Source of the DNA: JAFDZV01 sp964455525
GTDB lineage: Bacteria > Bacteroidota > Ignavibacteria > OLB7
Assembly (NCBI GenBank): GCA_964455525.1
Contig: CAYVWR010000007.1
Span: forward strand, 62,001 to 126,000
Reading direction: 5' to 3'
DNA: 64,000 bases
Shown: positions 21,014 to 28,273 of the stretch, piece by piece
Numbering within the stretch: position 1 is the stretch's first letter
How the letters are laid out: each line of letters opens with the position of its first letter
The notes under the pieces: generated by a model
Told to the model about the DNA's origin: nothing
The model's database searches: none
The model's input: only the letters and a program-made list of their open reading frames with translations
Translations under genes and position numbers: made by a program

Positions 21014-21871
21014 TTATCGCACGTTTGCATGCGCACGAAGCACCCGCACGATCTCCGTGTGCTCGTACTGGGTTGCTTCCTCCAGCGCTGTCGCGTTGTA
21101 TTCATCTTTCAGGGAGGGATCGGCGCCGGAATCAAGCAACAGTTGCACTGCTTCCAGCCGTCCGCGCCGTGCGGCCTCGTGGAGCGGCGTTCTCCGGCTC
21201 ATGGTTGGCGTGTTCGGATCGGCCTTGTGTGCCAGCAGCAACTCCATCGTCTCAACATCGCCCCGCTCGGCTGCGATATGCAGCGGAGTATAGCCGCGAT
21301 GAGCCTTGGCATCGACGATCACGCTATCGGCGAGGAGGCGGCGGACGATATCCCGTTGTTGAAAGAAGACTGCGTAGTGAATTGGCGCCCAGCCCTCGTT
21401 TTTATCCTGTGTTATCGGGTTTGCGCCGTGCCTGAGCAACTGCTCGAAGATGTTCATATCGCCCAGGCGTGCGGCCATATGGAGCGGGCCACCAGCATGC
21501 TCGCTTATGGCATTGGCATCGGCGCCATGTTCCAGCAGGAGATCGACAACCGCCCCGGCCTTTTTTGCCACCGCCATCATCAGCGGAGTCACATCACCAT
21601 TGGCGCTTTTCGGGTCAATCTCCGATCCATTCTCCAGCAGCAATGCCACCGCCTTGTCGTGATTGCCCTGGGCCGCATAGTGGAGCGGCGCCATCCCCTG
21701 TTCATCACGGGCGTTTATCAGATTGGCTTTTTTGTTCTTCAGGAGCCGTGTAAGCTGTTTGATGTTTCCTTTTTTCGCGGCCTCGTGGATCGGTGCAGCG
21801 GCAAGGGGGGGCACCGCTCCGGCGGCAAGGATGCCAAAGGCGATCAGCAAAGGGAGTAGTCTGGTATACAT
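21014..21871 (-). CDS. Secreted ankyrin-repeat protein (third of three)
   Basis: A 285-residue protein. Starting at the ATG at 21871 gives a signal peptide (MYTRLL, hydrophobic core, cut near LAAAP). The longer frame adds 33 residues that read as leader. Seven to eight ankyrin repeats follow, with APLHYAAQGNHD, TPLHIAAERGDV and TPLHEAARRGRL among them. Several repeats are less canonical than in the second protein. It is the longest of the three secreted ankyrin proteins on this strand. No Shine-Dalgarno sequence is visible. Function is unknown; protein binding in the periplasm or at the surface is inferred. Confidence 0.88.
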   Translation of the reverse strand: MYTRLLPLLIAFGILAAGAVPPLAAAPIHEAAKKGNIKQLTRLLKNKKANLINARDEQGMAPLHYAAQGNHDKAVALLLENGSEIDPKSANGDVTPLMMAVAKKAGAVVDLLLEHGADANAISEHAGGPLHMAARLGDMNIFEQLLRHGANPITQDKNEGWAPIHYAVFFQQRDIVRRLLADSVIVDAKAHRGYTPLHIAAERGDVETMELLLAHKADPNTPTMSRRTPLHEAARRGRLEAVQLLLDSGADPSLKDEYNATALEEATQYEHTEIVRVLRAHANVR

Positions 21872-22208
21872 ACCGAAAAGCTGTAGAGAGATAAATACCG
21901 TTCGGCCATGAGATCGGCTGTGCCCTAGAGCACCAACCGGGCTGACTGCATCACGCAAAGGCGCAAACAATTGTGGCTTGGCATGCCTGCCGATCTCCGT
22001 TCAGAGAACAACGGAGCGGAGGGGGAGGTAGTTAGAGCCGGATGGTCCGCCGCGAGAACTCTGAACGGGGAGGCCGGATACCATCGGCCTCAGTGCTTAG
22101 TGTCCGGCCTGGATGTGTCGGCACGGGGCTGGGGGGCGTTGTCTTCGGATCGCGGCACCGATGCCCATCAGGCGGTGCCGCGATCCACTGATACAGAGGC
22201 CGTATCGG
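21872..22208. other. Intergenic region with terminator hairpin
   Basis: About 340 bp upstream of the third ankyrin gene and downstream of the polyprenyl synthase. It holds the 14-bp hairpin at 22147-22186 and should contain the ankyrin promoter. Confidence 0.45.
22147..22186 (-). terminator. Perfect 14-bp hairpin after polyprenyl synthase
   Basis: GGATCGCGGCACCG (22147-22160) pairs perfectly with CGGTGCCGCGATCC (22173-22186). It begins 22 bases beyond the stop of the minus-strand gene ending at 22209. No T-tract follows. Confidence 0.65.
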
Positions 22209-23183
22209 CTATGCATTCCGTTTCAGGGCGAACTCGATGAACTCCAGAAGCGAGCGCTTGGCGGGGCTGTCCGGGAAACCGGCAATTGCTTCGCGTGCCT
22301 TTGTGCAATATTCCACGGCGGTCTTCTCGGCATAGACCAATCCGCCGTACTGCGTCACGAACTCGCGTACCGCACGCGAACGTTCCTCCGATTCCTCTCC
22401 TCGCTTGATGAGTCCAAGGATCTTCTTCGATTCCTTGCGCGGTGCCTGATTGATGGAATAGATCAACGGGAGCGTCAGCTTCTTCTCCTTCAGGTCGTTG
22501 CCGGTCGGTTTGCCAATGGCTGCACCGGTGGAGACATAATCGAAGATATCATCCCGGATCTGGAAGGCTATGCCAACCATCTCACCGTAGGTGCGGAGCG
22601 CTTTGCACGCCTCGGCATCGGCAGTAGCGCTGGAGGCGCCAAGCTCGCAGCAGGCGCCGATCAGCGATGCGGTCTTATCGGAGATGATCCTGAAATACTC
22701 CTCCTCCTGGATATCGAGCTTGCGGGATTTCTGAATCTGGAGCAGCTCCCCCTCGCTCATCCGTTTAACGGTCTCCGAGGTGATCTTCAGAAATCCGAAC
22801 TCGTTATGCTCGACGGCCACCAGAAGGCCACGCGAGAGAAGATAATCGCCCACGAGCACGGAGACCTTGTTCTTCCAGACGGCATTGATGGAGGGGAGGC
22901 CACGCCGCTCGTCCGCCTCATCCACGACATCGTCGTGCACAAGCGTTGCGGTATGAAGCAGTTCCACCATCGTGGCACCCACAAAGGTGCGGCGCGAGAT
23001 GCCGCCGGCCACCTCGGCGGCCAGAAGCACCAGCATGGGGCGCACCTGTTTTCCTTTCTGCCGGAGTATGTAGCGCACAACGATGTCCAGAAGAAGCATC
23101 TTCGATTGCATCGAGTCGCGGAAGAACCGGCGGAATTCTTTCAGGTGGCCTTCTATAGGCTGGGAAATCGTAGCTAGATCCAT
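22209..23183 (-). CDS. Trans-polyprenyl diphosphate synthase
   Basis: A 324-residue isoprenyl chain-extending enzyme that adds isopentenyl diphosphate units to an allylic primer, giving the quinone side chain or a similar lipid. Both aspartate-rich motifs are present: HDDVVDEADERRG near residue 87 and FQIRDDIFDY near residue 210. The conserved KGKQVRP near residue 45 binds diphosphate. Length and order fit the IspB/octaprenyl type. Chain length cannot be read safely. A 14-bp hairpin lies just beyond the stop, and tatC follows upstream on the same strand with a 284-bp gap. Confidence 0.93.
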   Translation of the reverse strand: MDLATISQPIEGHLKEFRRFFRDSMQSKMLLLDIVVRYILRQKGKQVRPMLVLLAAEVAGGISRRTFVGATMVELLHTATLVHDDVVDEADERRGLPSINAVWKNKVSVLVGDYLLSRGLLVAVEHNEFGFLKITSETVKRMSEGELLQIQKSRKLDIQEEEYFRIISDKTASLIGACCELGASSATADAEACKALRTYGEMVGIAFQIRDDIFDYVSTGAAIGKPTGNDLKEKKLTLPLIYSINQAPRKESKKILGLIKRGEESEERSRAVREFVTQYGGLVYAEKTAVEYCTKAREAIAGFPDSPAKRSLLEFIEFALKRNA

Positions 23184-23467
23184 TGTATAGAGTCTGTAGC
23201 CGTCGGCAGCGGCAGATGGTACCGGGTCGGTTAGTGTTTAGGCCCGGCGATCATAGCCAAGCGGTTGATGCGAGATGCCCGGAGCATAGCGGCGGAAGAT
23301 TCTCGTATCAGCCGCTTGCAGAGGTGGCTACCAGGATAACGGACGCTACCGTGGAGAGGCATCCTCTACATGGGGAGTTCGAGCCTGGTGACCTTCTGTT
23401 TATGCAGGGCGTACGGGGAACCTGCCTTGTGCGCAGAGAGAGCCAAGGGTGCCCCGGGAACGTAGTG

Positions 23468-24496
23468 TCAATGGGGCAGACGCTCCTGCTGGGGTTCTCC
23501 CTCCAGGGCCTCCTCCAGGGCTTCGGCGCGTTTACGCGATGCTACGGCCGATACCAGAATGCTGATTTCGTACAGGATATAAAGCGGCACTCCCATGATC
23601 ATCTGATTGATCGGATCGGGTGTGGGAGTAATGATCGCCGCAATGATAAGGATAACGACCAGCGCATGGCGGCGGTATTTTCGGAGAAAGACCGGGCTGA
23701 CGATGCCGAACCGCGAGAGCGCATAGCTTAGAATCGGCATCTCGAAGACCACACCGCATGCCAGGATGAAGCCGAGGGTAAAGCTGAAATAGGATGAGAT
23801 GGTTATCTGATTTGCCACCCCCTCCATAATGAAACCACGGATGAAATCGAGCGAGGTCGGAATCATCACAAAATAGGCAAACGCCACTCCACCCAGAAAG
23901 CAGAGGATGGTTGCAAAGGCAATCGCGCTTACATAGCGGCGTTCGTTGTCGTAAAGCCCTGGCTTGATAAAGCCCCAGAACTGCCAGATGATAAAGGGGA
24001 TCGCCAGGATAAGGCCGCTTATAAGCACGATCTGGAGCGTTATCGTAAGCTGCCCCATCGGCTCGGTGTTGATAAGGCTCAGGTTGGCCTTATGCGCCGG
24101 AGCTAAAAGCACATTGCTTGAAAGCTCCCGGTGGAAATACCCGCAGAGCGCCGCGGTTATCGTCAGAGCCAGCAATGACTTGATCAACCGGGAGCGTAGC
24201 TCCTCCAGGTGATCGAAAAATCCCATCCCTTCCTCTTCAGGCTCCTCGAACTCCACCTCGTCGATGATGGGATCGAGTTCAGATGGAGGAGGCATTGCGC
24301 TTAAAGAGGCGTCGGGACTGTTCCACTGCTCGTCCTGATAGGGGATGCGTCCTTCATCCTTGAAATCGGCCTCCGGTTCCGGCCGGTTTTCCTGCTCATG
24401 GAGGGGATGCCGAGCATCTCCGGCAGAAGAGGTGTTTTCCGGCTGAGATCCCGGCGGTTGCGGGGCGCGCTCGTTGGTATCCTGATCGTCGTCCAT
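23468..24496 (-). CDS. tatC: Sec-independent translocase TatC with acidic N-terminal extension
   Basis: The polytopic receptor subunit of the twin-arginine translocase, which moves folded proteins across the inner membrane. The family part starts near residue 93 with MGFFDHLEELRSRLIKS and continues through six hydrophobic segments, including the conserved FWGFIKPGLYDNERR. The 342-residue length exceeds the usual 240-270 because of about 92 acidic, Pro/Glu-rich residues in front. The ATG at 24496 was chosen; a longer frame runs through the glyA hairpin. Without the extension, a start near the FFDHLEEL motif would also give a normal TatC. No tatA lies beside it. Confidence 0.92.
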   Translation of the reverse strand: MDDDQDTNERAPQPPGSQPENTSSAGDARHPLHEQENRPEPEADFKDEGRIPYQDEQWNSPDASLSAMPPPSELDPIIDEVEFEEPEEEGMGFFDHLEELRSRLIKSLLALTITAALCGYFHRELSSNVLLAPAHKANLSLINTEPMGQLTITLQIVLISGLILAIPFIIWQFWGFIKPGLYDNERRYVSAIAFATILCFLGGVAFAYFVMIPTSLDFIRGFIMEGVANQITISSYFSFTLGFILACGVVFEMPILSYALSRFGIVSPVFLRKYRRHALVVILIIAAIITPTPDPINQMIMGVPLYILYEISILVSAVASRKRAEALEEALEGEPQQERLPH

Positions 24497-24562
24497 CGTT
24501 CTCGTGTAGGCGTCGTATAGTCTGAAATGCGGATCGGGACGGGGCTGTTCTCCGCGTGGACC

Positions 24563-24593
24563 GGCAGTGGGTGCGCTTTGCGCACCCACTGCC
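24563..24593 (-). terminator. Perfect 14-bp hairpin after glyA
   Basis: GGCAGTGGGTGCGC and GCGCACCCACTGCC pair perfectly around TTT. It lies 14 bases beyond the glyA stop and before the tatC start on the same strand. Confidence 0.75.
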
Positions 24594-24606
24594 ACCGCAC
24601 GTTGTT

Positions 24607-25950
24607 TTAGACCACCGCTTCGGCCGGGGTTTCCGGGCGGGGGCCGGCATTGCTGAGAATCTCGGGATACAGGGGGAATGCCGAACAGAACTCCTGTACG
24701 TCTTGCTGAACGCTCTTCTGCAATGCTTCGTTGCCGATATCGCTCAAAACGCGATCCAGCATACCTGCGATCTGCTCCATATGGCCTTCGTTCAGCCCGC
24801 GTGTTGTCATGGCGGCGGAGCCGAGGCGAATGCCGGAGGTGACCAATGGCGACTTGTCATCAAACGGCACCGCGTTTTTGTTGCAGGTGATGCCGGCAGC
24901 ATCAAGCGCATGTTCGGCCGCCTTGCCGGTCAATCCCTTGGTACGCAGATCCACCAGCATCAGATGGTTGTCGGTGCCGCCGGAGATCACATTATAACCC
25001 CGTGCCATAAGCGCGGAGGCCAGCGCCTGGGCGTTTTTTATCACCTGGCCGGTGTAGATTCGGAAGTCATCGGTGAGCGCCTCGGCAAAGGCCACAGCCT
25101 TGGCTGCGATAACATGCATCAAAGGCCCACCCTGGATCCCTGGCATCACCCAACTGTCGATGATCTCCGACATCATCTTCACCCGTCCCGATTTCGGTGC
25201 GGTAAGCCCGAACGGGTTCTCGAAATCGCGCCCCAGCAGGATCACGCCGCCGCGAGGTCCGCGAAGGGTTTTGTGGGTGGTCGAGGTAACCACATGGCAG
25301 TGCTCTATCGGCGAGTTGAGCCATCCCTTGGCGATAAGCCCTGCCGGATGAGCGATATCCGCCATCAGAAACGCCCCGACCTCCTGCGCTATCTCGCCGA
25401 ATATCTTATAGTCGATATTCCGGCTATAGGCCGAAGCCCCTACGGTGATCATCTTTGGCTTGTGTTCACGAGCCTTGGCGCGCACATCATCGTAGTCGAT
25501 GTAGCCGGTCTGCGGATCTATGCCATAGGCGACAAACTTGTAGAACTTGCCGGAGAAGTTCACCAGCGATCCATGTGTCAGATGCCCGCCATGCGAGAGA
25601 TCCATGCCGAGCACCACATCGCCATGCTGGAGAAAGGAGAAATAGACGGCCATGTTTGCCGATGATCCCGAATGCGGCTGCACATTGGCATATTCGGCCC
25701 CGAAGAGCTTCTTGACACGGTCCTGTGCCAGTGTTTCCGCCACATCCACCCACTCGCAGCCACCATAATAGCGGCGGCCGGGGTATCCCTCGGCATACTT
25801 GTTGGTCAGGACCGAGCCTTGCGCCTCCAGAATCGCCTGGCTGGTGAAGTTCTCGCTGGCAATCAGCTCGATCTTGTCGTTCTGGCGGTAGATCTCGCCA
25901 GCGATCGCCCTGAAGACCTCAGGGTCCTGGGTTCGGAGATGGTCGTACAT
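24607..25950 (-). CDS. glyA: Serine hydroxymethyltransferase
   Basis: A PLP enzyme that converts serine and tetrahydrofolate to glycine and methylene-tetrahydrofolate, a main source of one-carbon units. The 447-residue sequence has the family opening IELIASENF, the ligand region YPGRRYYGG, and the PLP lysine in TTHKTLRGPRGG near residue 230. The ATG is preceded by codons reading out of the upstream gap. A strong hairpin follows the stop. Ends and identity are secure. Confidence 0.97.
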   Translation of the reverse strand: MYDHLRTQDPEVFRAIAGEIYRQNDKIELIASENFTSQAILEAQGSVLTNKYAEGYPGRRYYGGCEWVDVAETLAQDRVKKLFGAEYANVQPHSGSSANMAVYFSFLQHGDVVLGMDLSHGGHLTHGSLVNFSGKFYKFVAYGIDPQTGYIDYDDVRAKAREHKPKMITVGASAYSRNIDYKIFGEIAQEVGAFLMADIAHPAGLIAKGWLNSPIEHCHVVTSTTHKTLRGPRGGVILLGRDFENPFGLTAPKSGRVKMMSEIIDSWVMPGIQGGPLMHVIAAKAVAFAEALTDDFRIYTGQVIKNAQALASALMARGYNVISGGTDNHLMLVDLRTKGLTGKAAEHALDAAGITCNKNAVPFDDKSPLVTSGIRLGSAAMTTRGLNEGHMEQIAGMLDRVLSDIGNEALQKSVQQDVQEFCSAFPLYPEILSNAGPRPETPAEAVV

Positions 25951-26202
25951 GGTAAAATGGTTCCGTAGTCAGGTAATCCGTATCCGAAGCCCTCTCTGTA
26001 CAGGCCTTGTACAAGGCCGTGGCCGTTGGCCGGGCAAACCAGCGGGATAGAGAAGCTATCGCCGCCGGAGCATACGGGAATGAACTGAAATAGTTGACGT
26101 CTTCTGGTGCCGCCCGATCCGGGGTGCTGCTGCCGTTGGGCAGCCCCGCACTGGCCGGGAGGAAAGCGTTGGAATGCGCAGGATTGGGCGCAGGCCTTCT
26201 TA

Positions 26203-26652
26203 TCAACATCCTGTCAGCGCGTGGATCTTCTCGACACGGCGGCCATGCCGGGCATCGGGCGATGGCATGGTGCCCAGGAATGCCCCGACGATTTCCCGGG
26301 CGGTCTCCCAGTCCACCAGGCGTTCCCCGATGGTCAGGACGTTTGCATGATTGTGCTCGCGTGCCAGCCGAGCCATCTCGGGGGTCAGGCAATTGGCCGC
26401 ACGCACCCCCTGCGACTTGTTTGCCACAATCGAGACGCCGATGCCGGAGCCGCAGACGATGATGGCGTTCTCGACCTCGCCGCGTGATACTGCCTCGGCG
26501 GCCAGCCGGGCAAAATCGGGGTAATCGGCGGAATCGGTGGAATCGGTGCCGAAATCGACTACGACATAGTCCTCGGCGCGAAGCGTCTCGGCGATGCGGT
26601 CCTTGTAGTGAACGCCACCGTGATCGGCAGCAAGAGCAATCGTTTTGGGCAT
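26203..26652 (-). CDS. rpiB: Ribose-5-phosphate isomerase B
   Basis: A 149-residue isomerase that interconverts ribose 5-phosphate and ribulose 5-phosphate in the pentose phosphate pathway. It shows the RpiB pattern ALAADHGG at the N-terminus, the active-site Cys in IIVCGSGIGVSI, and the conserved MARLAREHNHANVL. Length is typical. It precedes glyA on the same strand with a gap of about 250 bp, so a shared transcript is possible. Confidence 0.96.
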   Translation of the reverse strand: MPKTIALAADHGGVHYKDRIAETLRAEDYVVVDFGTDSTDSADYPDFARLAAEAVSRGEVENAIIVCGSGIGVSIVANKSQGVRAANCLTPEMARLAREHNHANVLTIGERLVDWETAREIVGAFLGTMPSPDARHGRRVEKIHALTGC

Positions 26653-26710
26653 GTCAGCGATAGTTCACAGAGGTCAGAAATCCCACACATATGCGGGGGA
26701 AGGGATGTTC

Positions 26711-26731
26711 CGGCAGCGGTACTGCCGCTGC
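26711..26731 (-). terminator. Small GC hairpin after the PorV-like gene
   Basis: GCAGCGG and CCGCTGC pair around a five-base loop about 80 bp beyond the stop of the minus-strand PorV-like gene. It is shorter than the other hairpins, so the call is tentative. Confidence 0.35.
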
Positions 26732-26808
26732 GAGCTGGCAAATATAGGGAAGCCAAGGGGATGAGCGGGCAGGAACAGGGGCCGTGAGGATGAATACGCC
26801 TTCAGGTT

Positions 26809-27807
26809 CTAAAATCCGCCAACCAGCGTAACATGATGGGTCATTCTTCCCAGATGATAGTCGCGGCGCGATGCAAAGTCGAGCCGGAGATTACGGGCGA
26901 AATCCCATGGGAGCGTCAGGAAAAAACCGGCGGCGAGGTCGCCTGTGGAGCTGGCTCCGGCGCGCAGACCGATGGGGACGTTCGGGACCGGCACCGCCTC
27001 CAGCGCTACGCTGTAGGAGGCGCTGGAGTCGAAACGGGCAAGATGAGCCTGCGCTGCGCCAAGCAGATAGGCCCGTGGTTTTACTCTCCGGGTGGCCGGG
27101 ATGCCGCTTGGATCGGGGCGTGCGATGGTCACCTCATCCTCGATCGGGTAGATATAGGAGGCGCCAAGGCGGACATCCCATGGGATCTGCTCGTGCGCAT
27201 CGCGCATCTCGCCGGCGATGTTGTTCAGCTCGACGGTCAGGAGCATCCAGTCGCGCCGGGCAAGATCGGTCTGGAACTCCATCATCCCCGAAAGATCGAC
27301 ACTGTAGCCAAAGCCGGAGCCTTCCACGCTGCCGACATTGTTCATCATATAGCGAAGCGTGGCCCCCACGTTCGCCGGGCCGATTGCTAGGCCACCGCCG
27401 ATGGAAAAGGCGAAGTCGTTGGCACTGAATGTTCCCAGACGCCGCTCGTCGGCCGAATAGCTTTCCACCTCGCTGATACCATAGCGCAGCATGCCAAAGC
27501 CGATTCCGGCCGATTCTCCCGCCTTCAGGCCGAATCCGAGGAGAAACAATCCCTGTCCCTGTGGCAGAAAGGAGGCTGAGAGGACCGCCGAGGAATGCTC
27601 AAGCCGAGCCAGCGCCGAGCCATTGCTGAAGATCGCGGAGGCATTCGGGGTGAAGGGCATATAGATGCCCCCCATGGCTGCCTCCTGTGCCAGTGCCTCG
27701 GATCGGAGATAGGCACCGGCATATCCTCCCACTTCCTGAGCATGCACGAGCACTCCCCCCAAGGGAAGAAGCGCGAGCAGGGTCGATATCGTCCAGAGAA
27801 GACGCAT
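26809..27807 (-). CDS. PorV/PorQ-like outer-membrane beta-barrel protein
   Basis: A 332-residue outer-membrane protein. The ATG at 27807 gives a signal peptide (MRLLWTIS, core, cut near VHAQE); the longer frame adds 38 unlikely residues. The early mature part (GAYLR, AAMGGIYMP, SNGSALA) matches the PorV/PorQ family, FadL-like barrels that act in type IX secretion as shuttle or attachment partners. The rest alternates beta-strands to the C-terminal Phe. It ends the minus-strand run that starts with the 965-residue secreted protein and lies next to porX. Which PorV/PorQ subtype it is cannot be told here. Confidence 0.8.
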   Translation of the reverse strand: MRLLWTISTLLALLPLGGVLVHAQEVGGYAGAYLRSEALAQEAAMGGIYMPFTPNASAIFSNGSALARLEHSSAVLSASFLPQGQGLFLLGFGLKAGESAGIGFGMLRYGISEVESYSADERRLGTFSANDFAFSIGGGLAIGPANVGATLRYMMNNVGSVEGSGFGYSVDLSGMMEFQTDLARRDWMLLTVELNNIAGEMRDAHEQIPWDVRLGASYIYPIEDEVTIARPDPSGIPATRRVKPRAYLLGAAQAHLARFDSSASYSVALEAVPVPNVPIGLRAGASSTGDLAAGFFLTLPWDFARNLRLDFASRRDYHLGRMTHHVTLVGGF

Positions 27808-27871
27808 GGGTAGAGGGACGGTGCAAGTACGCTGTAAAAAGGACCGGGCGAGAGAGGGTTGATCGGGGGGG

Positions 27872-28273
27872 CTAGCGGGAGACCATGACCTTGTTGACGA
27901 TCCGCTGGCCGTTCGACTCAAGCACGATGATATATGGGCCGCTTGGCAATCCCTTTGTTATAAAACGGAAGATCTGGTCGCCCTGAGCCGCCGAGGTGAC
28001 CGGGTGCACCTCGATCAGTTTGCCAAGGATATTATAGAGCGCCACCTTGATGTTTGTCACATCCTCCGGGAAGTTTGCGTTCAGGCTCAGGGTTTCATCC
28101 TGGGCGGAACGGGCAACCGAAGCGGTGATCGTTCGTTTCTTGGGATCAGGCTGCTGGGTTATATCACTTCGGGTGCCGAACGTATCGTACGGCTTGATAG
28201 CTCCATAGGCGGGCCCATCCGGCGCAAGGAGAAGCACCAGGGCAATGCTGCAAAGGAATAGAAGTCGCCACAT
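27872..28273 (-). CDS. Small exported protein consisting of a T9SS-type C-terminal domain
   Basis: A 133-residue protein made of a signal peptide (MWRLLFLCSI, cut near AYGA), a linker of about 30 residues, and one domain that looks like a T9SS type A sorting domain: LSLNANFPEDVTNI, VALYNILGKLIE, GPYIIVLE and a basic end KVMVSR. No cargo part is present. The ATG overlaps the stop of the 965-residue gene by one base (TGATG), so the two are translationally coupled. The PorV-like gene follows after 64 bp. It might be a minimal cargo, a decoy, or a subunit of the secretion apparatus. Confidence 0.75.
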   Translation of the reverse strand: MWRLLFLCSIALVLLLAPDGPAYGAIKPYDTFGTRSDITQQPDPKKRTITASVARSAQDETLSLNANFPEDVTNIKVALYNILGKLIEVHPVTSAAQGDQIFRFITKGLPSGPYIIVLESNGQRIVNKVMVSR

